From positions 48,620,996-48,684,995 of the forward strand of contig CM055108.1 in NCBI GenBank assembly GCA_029204225.1: a DNA stretch of 64,000 nt. The letters are read 5' to 3'. Below, piece by piece: positions 52,591-64,000 of the stretch (position 1 is its first letter; the number at the start of each line of letters is the position of its first letter). Source of the DNA: Diphasiastrum complanatum (lineage: Eukaryota; Streptophyta; Lycopodiopsida; Lycopodiales; Lycopodiaceae). The notes below the pieces were generated by a model, which was not told the DNA's origin, did not search any database, and worked only from the letters and a program-made list of their open reading frames with translations. The position numbers and the translations under genes are program-made.

Positions 52591-53663
52591 TGTCATATTG
52601 AAACTGCTGCAGTAGATGTGGATATTCTCCCATCCTCTATAGACATTGACACACCCATCATCCCACTTATGATGATTGACGCGATTCCTATAGCGTGGTG
52701 CCCAAGAGAACCTAGTGTCTCTACCGCCCATGTTTTGGAAGAAGGTATTCTTTCCATGGATGATGTAGACATGACGGATGAACATGTACTCCAATATCTA
52801 ACCTTGTCTATTGTGAGAGGATCGACGAAGATATTAAGAAATTGTTGGATGCTGGCTTCATTTATGACGTTCAACATACTGATTGGGTATCACCCATTGT
52901 GCTTGTACCCAAAAAAAATGACAAGCTTCGTATCTGTGTCGATCTCAGAAACCTTAATGCGGTTATGAAGAAAGACCATTTTCCCTTGTCTTTAACAACC
53001 CAAATCATAGAGGAAATGGCAGGAGCTGAAGCTTTTAGCTTCTTGGATGGATTCGGCGGGTATTTCCTTGTTCAAATAGCCCCTAAAGATAGACATAAAA
53101 TGACCTTTGCAACAGAGAATGGGGTTTATGCTTATAACGTTATGCCTTTTGGCTTATACAATGCCCCTTCAATGTTCCAAAGGGTCATGCAACTGGCCTT
53201 TCAAGATCTGTTACATCGGATCGTGGAGATTTATCTCGACGATCTAGGTGTACATTCCTCCGCAGCTACACACCTTGACGCCCTAGAGAAAATCTTCATT
53301 CGTTGTTGTAGATTTGGAATCTCACTAAACCCTGATAAATGCCAAATATGGGTCACCCATGGGGTCATACTCGGGCATATAATTTCAAAGGACGGTATTT
53401 CTACCGACCCGTCAAAAATCAAGGTTATAGTGAAAATGCCCTTACCTGCAACAATGAAGGAAGTATATGTCTTCCTCGGTCATACAAATTATTATCGCAT
53501 CTTTATAATCAACTATGACGGCAAGGCATGTCTCGTTTATTTAGTTGTGGTAAATCCTCGCTGGACCGAAGAACGAATTAAGGCCTTTGAGGAGTTGAGC
53601 CCTCACCACGGCTCCCATACTCCGCTCGCCAGATTATATGAAAGAGTTCCATGTGCATACTGA
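52591..53663 (+). pseudogene. Ty3/gypsy: reverse transcriptase
   Basis: A frame break near 52840 separates an acidic linker from RT. RT reads MLDAGFIYDVQHTDWVSPIV, KLRICVDLRNLNAVMKKDHF, FSFLDGFGGYFLVQIAPKDR, YNVMPFGLYNAPSMFQRVMQ, and the catalytic box IYLDDLGVHSSAATHL (YLDD, about 53228). The thumb follows: CCRFGISLNPDKCQIWVTHG, VFLGHTNYYRIFI. Upstream, gag should lie beyond 46650. The lineage is not clear; the YLDD box and protease context resemble plant gypsy elements rather than copia. Confidence 0.85.
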
Positions 53664-53885
53664 CGCAAGTAAGTATGCCATTGGAGGTCTTCTTGCACAA
53701 CCGGATGAGTATGGCAAAGACTTCCCAATACGTTTCTTGAGCAGACAATTGGTGCCTGCTGAAGTAAACTATACAACCACTGAGAGAGAAGCATTGGCGA
53801 TGGTCTATGCTGTGCAACAACTAAGACATTATCTATTAGGCTAGACCTTTGCGTTCTACACAGACCATCAAGCCCTTCTATATAT
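53638..53885 (+). pseudogene. Ty3/gypsy: RNase H (truncated)
   Basis: MKEFHVHTDASKYAIGGLLA (first Asp), DFPIRFLSRQLVPAEVNYTT, TEREALAMVYAVQQLRHYLL (catalytic Glu), a stop at 53842, then FAFYTDHQALLY (third Asp region). Similarity ends at about 53885, where minus-strand CACTA-like sequence starts. Integrase and 3' LTR are gone. Confidence 0.85.
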
Positions 53886-54740
53886 CGTTATCCATTGCTA
53901 AACCAAATCGTAAATGAGAAGGTTCATTTTTGAACTTGGACCATTGCTCATCAATATATTTCCACGCAGGTGAGTCACTTGGTACCCGCATAACATCATT
54001 CGTAGATCGATTCTTAGCATGCCAATCTACTAGTTGTGCCAAAGACCTACATCGAAACAAATGCTATAGTCGTGGAATGATAAGAAAATGACGTAACACT
54101 TTTTGTGGCACACTCGATCTGTGAACGTCTATTCTGTATCGTGATGTGTTACATGTTGGACATTGATCTTTTTTCTGAATGCACACCCCTATATAAAATG
54201 TGGTCTTTTGGACATGTATGAATCTTTTTGTAGTCCATTCCAAGCTTGCTCAACATGTTTCAAGCTTCGTTTTGCGTTCCTAGCATCATATTGTCTTTTG
54301 GAATTATTTTTTGTAATAAACTGCAAAATAATATCGTGTTTGTAAAAATGAATGCATGACCCTAAATCCTAACAAACAATATAATGCCTTTAGGGTGTAT
54401 GAATACTTAAACAATGACGTAACACTACTAGAACTCCATTCGTATGTAACATATAAGTTTAGAAAGAGAAGTGTTGTTGCTAGTCGAGAAAAAGATGCTC
54501 CTGGATACAAGGGAGTGTCAGTTTCTTTGCGTAGTAATATCTCGTTTTTATCATCATGAAACTCTTCACTTTCATCCACGTTCTCTCCACCTGTTGAGTG
54601 TGCACATTCATTGTTGGTTGTAAAATATGATTCAAACATGTCATGCATTGTTTCATCGTGTAGTACCTCAATATCATTATTATGAGCATCATCTTCAACT
54701 ACAATGTCTTCCTCATCAGATGTCTGCAGCAATCTACTAG
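53886..54740 (-). pseudogene. CACTA-type transposase (TNP2, Transposase_21) fragment
   Basis: Minus strand, high to low: an acidic 54732-54450 start (DEEDIVVEDDAHNNDIEVLH), then PLYPGASFSRLATTLLFLNL, the TNP2 LYPG segment. After broken frames come YDARNAKRSLKHVEQAWNG, the QCPTCNTSRY-like phrase near 54160, LIIPRLQ-like text, then the 54060-53878 frame: FRCRSLAQLVDWHAKNRSTN, DVMRVPSDSPAWKYIDEQWS, KFKNEPSHLRFGLAMDND. This WH...STD..MR.P.DS.AWK...PRN.RLGL pattern is characteristic of TNP2. It lacks the 3' half and is frame-broken. Confidence 0.8.
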
Positions 54741-55309
54741 CTTCTTCTATTTGTTTCGTTCTTTGTTCTCTCGTTCTAAATCAAGACTTTTATTTGCTTG
54801 GAATTTAATACGGACGGATCAAGACCATGTAATGGCATTCGATGGTGTGTTTAAACAAGTTGACTAAGAATGTGTCATTTAAATGAGTCAATGGTTACCT
54901 AGATATCCTAATATTAAAAAAATATAATAAATACAACAAATGTGTTAGCTTTTAAAGCAAACCTCAATGGAAATAAATCTTCTAAGAAAAAAACATTTTG
55001 GCTACTAACAACTTTGTCATTAGCAATGTCATATGATTTAACCTTCGCCTTTTTGAACTATTCTCCCCTAAAAATACTCTTCATACTTAATTGATCTAGT
55101 TTCTTTCTTAGTTCAACCAGCTTTTGTGCAAATGCGACAGTGTTATAACTTTATGATGCTTTACTACAAACTTAATTCTTGTCTAGCATTGATTGTCTTT
55201 GTAATTGTATAACATTTATTGTATTGCCATGAATACATTTTTCACAAATTTTTCATAATGTGAATTTGTCGATTTTCAAATCTTCGACTAAATAATTATT
55301 GTCCAACAT
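54741..55309. other. No supported feature
   Basis: AT-rich sequence between the CACTA fragment and the helicase relic. I see no domain-bearing frame. It may hold more of the helicase element beyond recognition. Confidence 0.4.
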
Positions 55310-55998
55310 ATGATAGAATTCATTTCAGGCATATCGTTTTGTGAGGGAACAAGTCATGGCAAAGGAGGTGGAGCTTCAACATGTTTCAAACTCACATTCA
55401 ATCCAAAAGGTGTTAAAGCACATGGTCTAACTTATACAACACTTTCACTAACTAAGGACACTGATAATTTGTATCTCTTACAACCATTGCAACCCAAAAA
55501 CTGCATAGTTGAAAAAAAAGTGAAACAAGAAATGCAAAGAGTACTACATGTCACAGCTGCTTGGAAGACTTTTTACAAGCTAACACAAATACTCCACAAA
55601 GCCATAACATTCAACACCAACGACATTGAGATACCACATGCAATATTCAATGAAGGCACACGATTTCACATGTATATAATAGCTATGTACAAGCATCCAA
55701 AAGCAAATTACATCAAATCACTATTGCAAATTCTCCACAACGTGCTCCAAAAAATGCTCACAAATGTTCTTACAACAAGTCTAATAGGCGACTTAAATAT
55801 TGATATTCTAAAGCCCAGCTCACCTACATAGCTACTTGGAAATTCATGTCCAAACATGGATTACAAATACTTTTCAAAGAGGCAACAACTCTATACAACT
55901 CCCAACTTGACCACATATGGAAAAATTGCAAGAATCATGATTACCAATCTAATTCAACTTATGCATATTGGTTTGATCACTCCTCAATATACTTCTAC
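55310..55998 (+). pseudogene. PIF1-type helicase C-terminus fused to endonuclease (Helentron-like)
   Basis: The 173-codon frame holds a helicase motif VI region (KGVKAHGLTYTTLSLTKDTD, NLYLLQPLQPKNC, KVKQEMQRVLHVTA); the usual LSR..S.DNL arginine is replaced by Leu. It then passes into an endonuclease/exonuclease/phosphatase-like domain (IIAMYKHPKANYIKSLLQIL, LIGDLNIDIL). A one-base slip near 55828 moves the rest to another frame: WKFMSKHGLQILFKEATTLY, QLDHIWKNC, YAYWFDHSSIYF (catalytic SDH-like box with F and S). Helicase followed by endonuclease in one protein is the layout of Helentron/Helitron-2 transposons. A host PIF1 fused to a LINE endonuclease is the alternative. Rep and the helicase core are not visible. 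Confidence 0.65.
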
Positions 55999-58969
55999 TA
56001 GAAAATGAAAAGCCACCAAACAACATTCATTCCTCATAAATGAATAATACAATTCCGTTAAGATTGAATATATTTTGTGTAATAACTTCTATTTCTATCA
56101 AATCGACATCAACTTAAGCTTTTCATGTTACAAAGTGGTCCACAAAGTCACTACTCAAAGATATCACATTTCAACAATCATTTGTAAAGTAATCATCTAC
56201 CAAAGACTAATTCTTTTCTCAAGTTCTGTGTATGATATAATAGATTACTAATGGACAAAGATTTCCAATTTTTTACATTTTTTCAAACAAAATCAACTAA
56301 AACTATGTTGAGGAAAAAAAATATGCAAACATATGTATAATCATTCATGGATTATGTTGTCTCATACAACAAAGATATGATCATCAACGATTTTATCAAT
56401 TTGTTGTAACTTTAAAATGTTTACTCAAAACTTACAACAAACTGATATCAAATTGTTGGATTGCATAACCATCATAAAAATCCATAAAACATTTGATGGT
56501 AAAAGTTAAGGACAACCATCAAAATTTTACTAAGCTAATCTTCTACTTTCTTCTAATCTTCACAAAAAGTTAAAATATGACAATATGACATGGCAAGGCC
56601 TTTTTGGAACAATACCACATCGTTCTTATTTTGCATTGTGGCCATGTGAAATTGAATACATGTTGCAAAAAATATGCATATGACACAATGTTGATAGGTT
56701 TGTTCTTTAGAAGATGCATTAAGAAAATATAACATTTACCTATACTTCCACTTTCTTCAAACTTTTATCTAGGAAATTTGAATACACAAAAATGACTCTC
56801 AGATTAGGCTAGTCAATTCATACGTTGCTAAATCTTGTACTAGATTTCACTATAAAATTGATAAATGTTACTACTTATGTTTGATTGCTATACTTTTGTA
56901 AGCAACACCTCAAAGTCTCTAAGTAGCAAAGGACTACTCGTGGTCCCTACGCTTGAGACCTCCCTTTACAAAGGGCATTAAGTGACATATCTCTGATGAA
57001 ATTATATATTGTCAAAAGTCATACTTAAAGGCACAATTCAAATAAAAAGAATGTTTGAGTTAGAAGCTTGTGTTGCACCTTAGTGCACATATTTTGTTGA
57101 CAAGGAGCACCATCAAGGAAACAATTAGCTGCCGCTCATTTGAGTAAGCATGCTATGTGTAATTATCTCTCAAGTTACTTGTGAAATATCCATAACTCCA
57201 AATATTAAAAAGAAAAAGTTAATGCGAATTTTAGCATGCCCTAGTGACAAAATTGTTCACAAATTATATCAAATTGAAACAATTTTAGGTGCCAAGTTCA
57301 TGTGTTACAATATGTTTTCACGTATCTCATAGCATTTGCATGTGGGTGTAGTTGACAACACATGTTGTTGCTTGACATATATAGTGCTAATAATAGTTGC
57401 ACAATATTTTGGTGGTTTGGCCATCGTATTCCTTTAATTTATTGCACATGCAACTACTTGAGATGTAGAGATGTCCTCTCTTCTTTCATCACCTTTGCGC
57501 AATTTTGAAGTTACACAAAGTCTTGTTCACTCTAGACAGATTCTTTTATCAGAAACGCTTCACTGTAACACTATGTGATTGAAGGAAGATCCACGTAGAT
57601 GCTAGTTCAGCTACACTGCAGCTCACCTTTGCTTTGTTCCTGTAGAAGTTGGACTTTGAAGCTAATTGCAGTAATTAGAACAGTGGAATGTGATATTTTA
57701 ATATTGTGTTTCGTGGTTTTTTTTTTGTTACACTGTAAAAGAAAACAGAAGGATGAGCAAGTCTGGTCCACAGTATCCTGCCATGAACGGAATAATTTGT
57801 CCAGAGGCTCTGAACGTTAAGCTTTTTCTTGCTTATTGTGGTTGCAATGTGGGGCATTGCACGTCATCTTCAGATACAAAGGCACAGTGTACCATACAGC
57901 AAAATATGACACGCTACCTTTAATTGCATCATCTTCCATTGTAACCTTGTAGTTCTCAGAGAAAGATAGGTCCTGGAAAACCTTTTTTCATTGTAGTATT
58001 ATAAACTTGGAAACAGAAACGCAACGCCTATTATAGTGTGTGACAGTAAAGATTCAAAACAATGAATAGTAGCACCACAATTGGGTTATGCAGAGGTTCT
58101 TGAATATTTCGTTTTGAGATACGTATCACCATCAGGATATAGGCATGAGTGTGTAGCTGGACAAGTCTTCCGTGACTAACACATCAGACAGTTATTCCTG
58201 ATCTCACACTTGTCCAAAGTTCTCTTCAATCACTGTAGCTGTCTGGTGTCGCATTCAACGCCCATTACCCACACATGTCTGCTTCCACGGGGATCATACA
58301 TCCCAGAAAAACCATAAATCTCACAAGACGATGGAGTTCGACGTTAGAGTCCCAGGTTTTATTCACCTAATGATTGATGAATGCGAAAAAGGAAAACTAG
58401 AAGGATGATGAAATCCTGGAGCTATTGAAGTTTCAAGCTGCTACAGGAGTAAGCCTGAATTTTCAAGCCCATTGTTGAAATTGGCAGTTCACCTGTTACT
58501 TTCAAAGTTTTGAAATTTTGTCCTTGTGAAAAATACATTGATTCTAGCTCTAAATTTGATTAGTTTCAAAAATTGCATATTTCTTTTAAATGCAGTTGAG
58601 AAGAATGTTCATGTTCTATCCATTTTGAACCTTCAACTTTCAAATTTAAGCTAATGAGTGCAAATAGTTCACTCGTCAACACTAAATAACCTATAAAAAA
58701 TAGCAAAAGGTAGAAGTATATATATAAGAATTGTGCTCACTTACCTCTAAAACTCATTTCTTCTTGCTTGTCTCCAAACCTTAGAAGAAAAAACATATTT
58801 CATATATGTTGTTGAGTATGCTATGCTAAAACTATTGGCTGTATGAAAAACTAGCGCTAAGCTTGGCAATGAAAAAATCTATTTTGGCCTTGGCTTGGAA
58901 AGGCAGTAATTTGTTTAAGTTGCTCCACGAAGATTCTTAAAAGGCAAATTTGTCTAGAATTCGGCTCAT
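55999..58969. other. Intergenic, no supported gene
   Basis: AT-rich DNA without recognisable domains. Weak TATA-like and poly-T tracts are common. Frames of 60-75 codons (for example 56553, 57150, 57599) show nothing. A promoter or UTR of an unseen gene cannot be excluded. Confidence 0.5.
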
Positions 58970-60190
58970 AAAGGACAGACAAGATCCTAGCACTTGGAAA
59001 GAGGCATAGATACTTGTATAGATTAAGTCTGCCTTTCTGCCTCTAGTCAGGCGTTCAGTACTTCTATTCAAGCAAATAAAAGTTTACTTTGGCATTATAG
59101 ACTTGGTCACATGAATCATGCTGTTGTACAACAAATGTCTTGAGATTCTATTGTCCTTGATCTAGACTATCCTCGTGATAAAGTCGAGTTACCTGTCTAT
59201 CAAGATTGTCTAGTTGGTAAACAAACTAGGAAACCATTTAGATCAAGCCATCAACATATTGCTAGAGGATTGTTAGACATTGTGCATTCAGACATTTGTG
59301 GCACGATGAAAAATCCTTCGCTGAAGGATGCAAAGTATTTAATAACTTTTATTGATGAATTTTCCAAAAGGACTATGATGTACTTTATCAAGAAGAAATC
59401 AGAAGCTTTCAATTGCTTCAGAATCTTCAAGAAGCATGCAAGAAAAGAGATTGAAAGGATGATCAAGGCCTTAAGGTCTAACAATGGTGGAGAGTATATC
59501 TCTACTGAGTTTAAGAAGTACTGCCAGAGCCAAGACATTGAGCACTCCTTACAGTCCTCAGTCGAATGACTTAGTTGAGAGGAAGAACCGTACCTTGATT
59601 GAATCAGCTAAATGTATTTTGGCACATGCATCACTGGCCAAAACTGTCTCCATTGCAGCTTACGTCCAGAACAAATGTGCCACCAAGGCCCTCTCAGGCA
59701 AGACACCCCATGAGGTGTGGACAGGCTCTAAGCCTTCTGTGAAGAATCTAAGAGTGTTCGGATGTGTTGCCTATGTGTAGATCGAAAGACACGAGAAAAA
59801 AATTGGACTTCCAAGGTCTCAAGACCATCCTGATTGGATATAATTTATCTGATAACACATACAAGTTGTATTATCCTGATACCCAATAAATCTTGTACAG
59901 CTGGGATACCGTCTTTATCGAGGATCAGATCGTCGACATCAAAGACAAGGATATTGTTCCAGGAGAACCTTCATCACATGTCATTGACACAACAATCAGA
60001 GCTTCTGGCTCAGGCATGTCCATTGTCGACCCACTATTTGACAGTGAATCAGACGAAGATATTGCTGCTACCCAGCAACAAGTCCCAAGAGTGGTTCATC
60101 ATTCGATTCCTCTCTGAAGGTCAAGCCGAGTGCACACAAAGCCCACAAGGTATACTCCTGAGTCTGCATGTCTCTTGATACATGAACCGA
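58970..60190 (+). pseudogene. Copia F3: pre-integrase, integrase and linker
   Basis: KSLLWHYRLGHMNHAVVQQM, DCLVGKQTRKPFRSSHQHIA, LLDIVHSDICGTMKNPS, FIDEFSKRTMMYFIKKKSEA (first Asp: the usual DD is DE), LRSNNGGEYISTEF, then a frameshift near 59540 to TPYSPQSNDLVERKNRTLIE (Glu present), AAYVQNKCATKALSGKTPHE, VWTGSKPSVKNLRVFGCVAY. Further frame changes lead to the linker WDTVFIEDQIVDIKDKDIVP, DSESDEDIAATQQQVP. Gag and protease are missing left of 58970, so the 5' half was lost. Confidence 0.82.
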
Positions 60191-60229
60191 CAATAGTCAA
60201 AGAGGCACTCAACCAACCAAACTATGATC

Positions 60230-61680
60230 TCTAGAGAGAAGCTATGGACAAAGAGTATTCCTCTATAATCAAGAACCAGATATGGTCAATGGAGCAATTG
60301 ATCAAAGGAAGGCAAGACTGGTAGCATGAGGATTCACTCAGATCCCCAACATCGATTATAGTGAGACTTTCAGTCCAGTAGTCAAGCATTCATCGATCCA
60401 AGCCCTCTTATCATATGTTGCAGCTGCCGACCTCAAAGTGCGTCAACTTGATGTGCAAACAACTTATCTAAATGGAGCTATACAATAAGACATCTACATG
60501 ATCCAGCCCGAAGGATATGTTTTAAAAGGTATGAAGGATCATGTCTGTAAACTCCATAAGGCACTCTATGGCTTGAAATAGTTTGCCAGTGCTTGGTTTT
60601 AGAGGATCAACGCATTCCTCATCAAACAAGGCACTGTTGATTGCAATATCTATTCCAAGTCGGTGCAAAAATCCTTCATTATCATCACCTTATACGTGGA
60701 TGGTACGTTGCTTTTCAGCAACAATACCAATTTGGTCAAGGATTCTAAGCAGATGCTATTTTTTGAATTCAACATGACTGATCTGGGTGAAGCTCACTTC
60801 TATCTAGGCATATAGATCCACAGAGACAGAGCGAGACGATCAATCTATATCACTCAACAAAGGTATCTTCACAATGTTCTTGACAGATACAATCTAATGA
60901 ATTGTAAGTTAGCTCACTTATCGATGGATCTAGGCTTGCATTTGTCAAAGGACCAATGTCCCCAGACTAAGCAGGAAGAGGAGCAAATGAGAGAGTATCC
61001 TTATCGATCGATACTTGGATCTCTCATGTACGCAATGGTCTGTACAAGATCTGACATCTCTTTTGCAGTAAGCTCACTCAGCCAATACATGGCTAATCCT
61101 AGCATCACCATGATTGGAAGGCTCTCATAAGAGTCATGAGGTATATTCGAGCTACCATGGACCAATGCATCTACTATGGAGAAGCCAGCAATGACAATCT
61201 TCATCAGCTAAGTGGATATTCTGATGCAAGCTAAGGAGGAGATGTAGACAATCGTAAGTCCACATCTAGATTTACATTCTTCTTCAACGGCGGTCCTATC
61301 TCATGGGCAAACCTCTATTTCTCTTTCTTCTACAAAAGCAGAATACATTGCTGTTTCTCAATCTATTAAAGAAGTGTTTTGGTTGAAAAATTTATTGTCA
61401 GACATTAGTTTGAATCTAAACAGCCCTACAATTTTATTCTGTGATAATCAGAGTGCTATTGCCTTATCAACCAGCCTTAGATTTTACTCTAGGAGTAAGC
61501 ACATTGAAATCAAATATCAGTACATCAGGGGCAAAGTTCTCAACAAGGAGGTAAGCTTAACATACTGTAGAAAGTAGGACATGGTTGCAGATATATTCAC
61601 AAAAGCATTAAGTGCTAATGCACACAACATGTATTGTGCATTGCTTAGTTTGAAGATCAAGGCATTCACGGATCTAGATT
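60230..61680 (+). pseudogene. Copia F3: reverse transcriptase and RNase H
   Basis: With several stops: EAMDKEYSSIIKNQIWS, FSPVVKHSSIQALLSYVAAA, LDVQTTYLNGAIQ, HVCKLHKALYGLK, FIIITLYVDGTLLFSNNTN (YVDG: second catalytic Asp replaced), FNMTDLGEAHFYLGI, SIYITQQRYLHNVL, LSKDQCPQTKQEEEQMREYP, SLMYAMVCTRSDISFAVSSL. RNase H: GYSDAS.GGDVDNRKSTSR, ISLSSTKAEYIAVSQSIKEV, LLSDISLNLNSPTILFCDNQ, HIEIKYQYIRGKVLNKEVSL, DMVADIFTKALSANAHNMYC, to a TAA near 61681. The loss of the second Asp in YVDD predicts an inactive enzyme. Confidence 0.85.
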
Positions 61681-61681
61681 A

Positions 61682-61689
61682 AGGGGGGG
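61682..61689 (+). promoter_or_regulatory. Polypurine tract, F3
   Basis: AGGGGGGG followed at once by TGTTGGATTTATCTC, the standard tract-LTR junction of plant copia elements. Confidence 0.85.
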
Positions 61690-62864
61690 TGTTGGATTTA
61701 TCTCTTCTACTCTCCTAAATCCTATGTAATATACCTCCATTCATGCTGCTGCATTTTTACTCGTGTTGTCGCATAGTCTACATATTTACATGTAAATTAA
61801 GATAGACAAATAAAATACAACTGTCTGCATAAATAAAAGTGAATTTCCACGGGCGAGAAAGAGGAAAAAAAGGCGACATTGCCTTACAGATGCCAAAGGT
61901 GCCCTTCACGGTTTAGGGTACCCTATTAATCAGTTTTCAAGGCATTTGTCAAAGTGTCATGTTTTTTGCATGTTCATCAACGTTCACTTTAGCGGAGGCT
62001 GACGTCGTGGCCTTTTCATGCCCACTATGCAATCAAATTTGACAACGACAGCAACCACCCACAATCTCCCACATACAACACATCCACTTTGTACTTTCTT
62101 CATCTGCACACCTGTAAAAATATATATATATATTGAATACCATCTGTGTATTCTATATATGAGAAACAAGCAACAAGCATACCAGCATTAGAAGCTTATC
62201 AGAGATAGACAAAGTAGATGCTTTCGCACATCGAATTTTTGTTTTGTCAGTAATAGGCTTATCACCTTTTTACAGATTGGATTAGCTTTGTGAAACATGC
62301 AGTTTCGTCCGCTATTGTCTTGTGCTCACTTGCATTATTGACCTATATGTTTTGCTATACTTAATTTGATTACAGCTCTATTTATTCTGCATTCAAATTT
62401 GTGTCAATATTGCTATGCTTTTCTACTTTTTGTCTGACTTTCTACATTGCTTTATCTGGTAGTCTGCTCTTCACAAATATTTATTAGTCTAGCTATTCGT
62501 GACTAATATTTAGTCTTTCCTTTAGCGACTAATTCATGACTGATTATCAGTCGAGCTCAGTCTAGCTCTTTGCAAATAATTCGCGATTGATAATTAGTCT
62601 AGCTGTTTGTGACAAATTATCATTATGATGTTTTGTTGCTTAATGTTTGGCTATGTAATCAGATTGAACGTGATTTCTATCACTAACGTTCTGTTCATGT
62701 TTGATAGGCGTAATCATGCTTAAGGAAAGAATGAGATAGCTCATTCCGCTACGCACAAACACTTTTTGTTCAGGTTCGTTTCTTTTTCGAGTTTTGAGTT
62801 CGCTTCTTTTCATGTTTGTTTTTTTTCGAGCTATTTTTGTTTCTCACGTGCCTCTTTTCCAACA
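61690..62864 (+). repeat. Copia F3 3' LTR, full length
   Basis: Starts TGTTGGATTTATCTC after the purine tract. TATA-like AAATATATATATATAT is at about 62117. The last 600 bp match the F3 LTR parts at 22927-23312 and 28267-28525 in reverse complement (GTTTGGCTATGTAATCA, GATTTCTATCACTAACGTTC, GTTTGATAGGCGTA). It ends CTTTTCCAACA (62864). At 1175 bp this is the only complete F3 LTR in the window. Confidence 0.75.
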
Positions 62865-64000
62865 ACTTCAATATGTCAGGAGAATCTGACAGGTTGGCTA
62901 CATGGGCACTACCTTTTCCTTTGAGGTCTTGAAATTAATCTTTGATGAAGATGACATCTTGACTAGTGAATATCTTTGACTCGATGGGATCGAACTACTT
63001 GTAGGCTTGATCTGAAGTAGTGTAGTTGATGAAAATACATTTGATACTCTGGAAGTTGAGCTTCTTCCTAAGATCATGAGGAATCTACACAAAAGTAGTA
63101 CATCCAAAATCTCGTAAGTTTGATAGAGAAGGTTTGGTACCTATCCAAACTTCAAATGGTGTCTTTTTAAGAGACCTTTAGAGGACATTTGTTCTGAATA
63201 TAGGTTGCTGTTGAAATAGCTTCAGCCCAGGACTTCGGAAGTGTCGCATGTGATAACATGCACTTTGCCAATTCAACTAAGGTTCTATTCTTTCTCTCAG
63301 CAAGACCATTTGATTGAGGTGAATAGGAGGTAATGTATTGTTGCTCAATGCCATCGTTAAGGTAGTACTCCTTGAATTCAGTGGAGATGTATTCTCCCCC
63401 GTTATCTGACTTCAGTGCTTTGATTTGTTTGCCAGTTTGATTTTTAACATGCTCTTTGAATGAAATAAACAGCTATTCTTCTGGAGAATTCATCAATAAA
63501 AGTAATGAAATACTTGGCATCTAGCAGTGATTGATTTAAATTCTACCTTATGACCTTAATCTGTAAGTCTACTTACTTATAACAGATATGTAGAGAGTTT
63601 AGGAACATATAAAACCTTTGATAGTAGTTTGAATTGATCATGTTGGAATTACAATCTTACGGTACCATCACCTTCAATAGTGTGAGTACTATTGTCACCA
63701 AGGTGAACAAATTTCTTTGTGCTGTAAGGCGTGTAGGAATTGAAAATCTCACGTTGATTGGTCATGTGTTGAGTTGCTCCAGAATCAAAAAATCATGAAT
63801 CATCCAAAAATGCGCTTTGGTCTTTGAGCATAAATGCGCCTTCGTCCACTTTGACCTAGGGAGATGATGAAACTATATTTGCTTGTTGATTAGGTTGGTT
63901 GGTGGCTGCATTCTTCGCCTGGAGAATTCGACAATCCTTGATCTCATGGTTATTGCGCTTGCAGTACCTACAAAACATCTTCTTCTTCGACTGTGGATTT
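62865..64000 (-). pseudogene. Copia F3: linker, integrase, protease, zinc knuckle (continues past window)
   Basis: Minus strand, matching 25745-27260 of the other F3 element. From 64000 downward: FCRYCKRNNHEIKDC (zinc knuckle), DEGAFMLKDQSAFLDDS, FFDSGATQHMTNQREIFNSY (protease motif, DSGA intact), FVHLGDNSTHTIEGDGTV, a large deletion of pre-integrase near 63525, IKALKSDNGGEYISTEFKEY, YYLPYSPQSNGLAERKNRTL, and the linker frame 63107-62898. Numerous indels. Its left edge at 62865 directly abuts the end of the plus-strand F3 LTR. Confidence 0.8.

Noticed and set aside
1-64000. tRNA or rRNA genes
   Set aside because: I found no convincing cloverleaf with a GTTCGA-type loop and no rRNA stretches. 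All initiator-Met tRNA matches are short primer sites next to LTRs.

Overview
This window looks like retrotransposon-packed nuclear DNA from a land plant with a large, gene-poor genome. The signs are Ty1/copia and Ty3/gypsy elements primed by initiator-Met tRNA (TGGTATCAG-type primer sites), a CACTA TNP2-like transposase relic, a helicase-endonuclease relic of Helentron type, and one small plant-like secreted protein gene. I cannot name the species. A non-flowering plant (fern, lycophyte or bryophyte) is a weak guess.

Only one credible host gene is visible: a 181-residue, Ser/Gly-rich, probably GPI-anchored protein on the minus strand at 8253-8798, with its own TATA box. Nearly everything else is mobile DNA in nested, broken layers. 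I use working names. F1: copia whose Gag starts near YLLE.SERL. F2: copia whose Gag carries AWKVK.SLILKGEGLF. F3: copia with protease context D.(G/S)THTIEG. W: an LTR-bearing family with an unrecognised protein.

Layout. 1-1807: W copy 1. 1810-4345: F2 (-). 4385-5455: F1 gag scrap, leader, primer site and LTR end (-). 5456-13201: sparse DNA with tandem repeats and the host gene. 13202 to about 21588: an F1 element (+), interrupted by W copy 2 (about 14395-16300), a minisatellite, and a half F3 element (17341-20000). 21582-22926: 5' LTR and leader of another element. 22927-28525: F3 (-) with a foldback MITE (23861-24634) in its reverse transcriptase and a tandem array of primer sites. 28526-31570: fused copia scraps. 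31580-34480: gypsy (-). 34790-37128: F1 gag-pol (+). 37130-39491: F2/F3 composite (+). 39735-45674: F1, F2, F1 (-). 45690-46650: copia RT/RNase H (+). 46650-53885: gypsy (+) with a 25-bp minisatellite and a young, complete, RT-less F1 insertion (47709-51867, 5-bp target duplication). 53886-54740: CACTA (-). 55310-55998: helicase-endonuclease. 58970-62864: F3 (+) with full 3' LTR. 62865-64000: F3 (-), running off the window.

The strongest candidates for undescribed biology are: the W protein family; a paired CACACGTGTG palindrome placed on both sides of the primer site in F1 elements (a possible RNA dimerisation or G-box element); a 21-bp tandem array of primer-binding sites in one F3 element; an RT-less F1 lineage that was mobile recently; and the 774-bp foldback MITE. 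All comparisons were made by eye within the window; no database search was possible.
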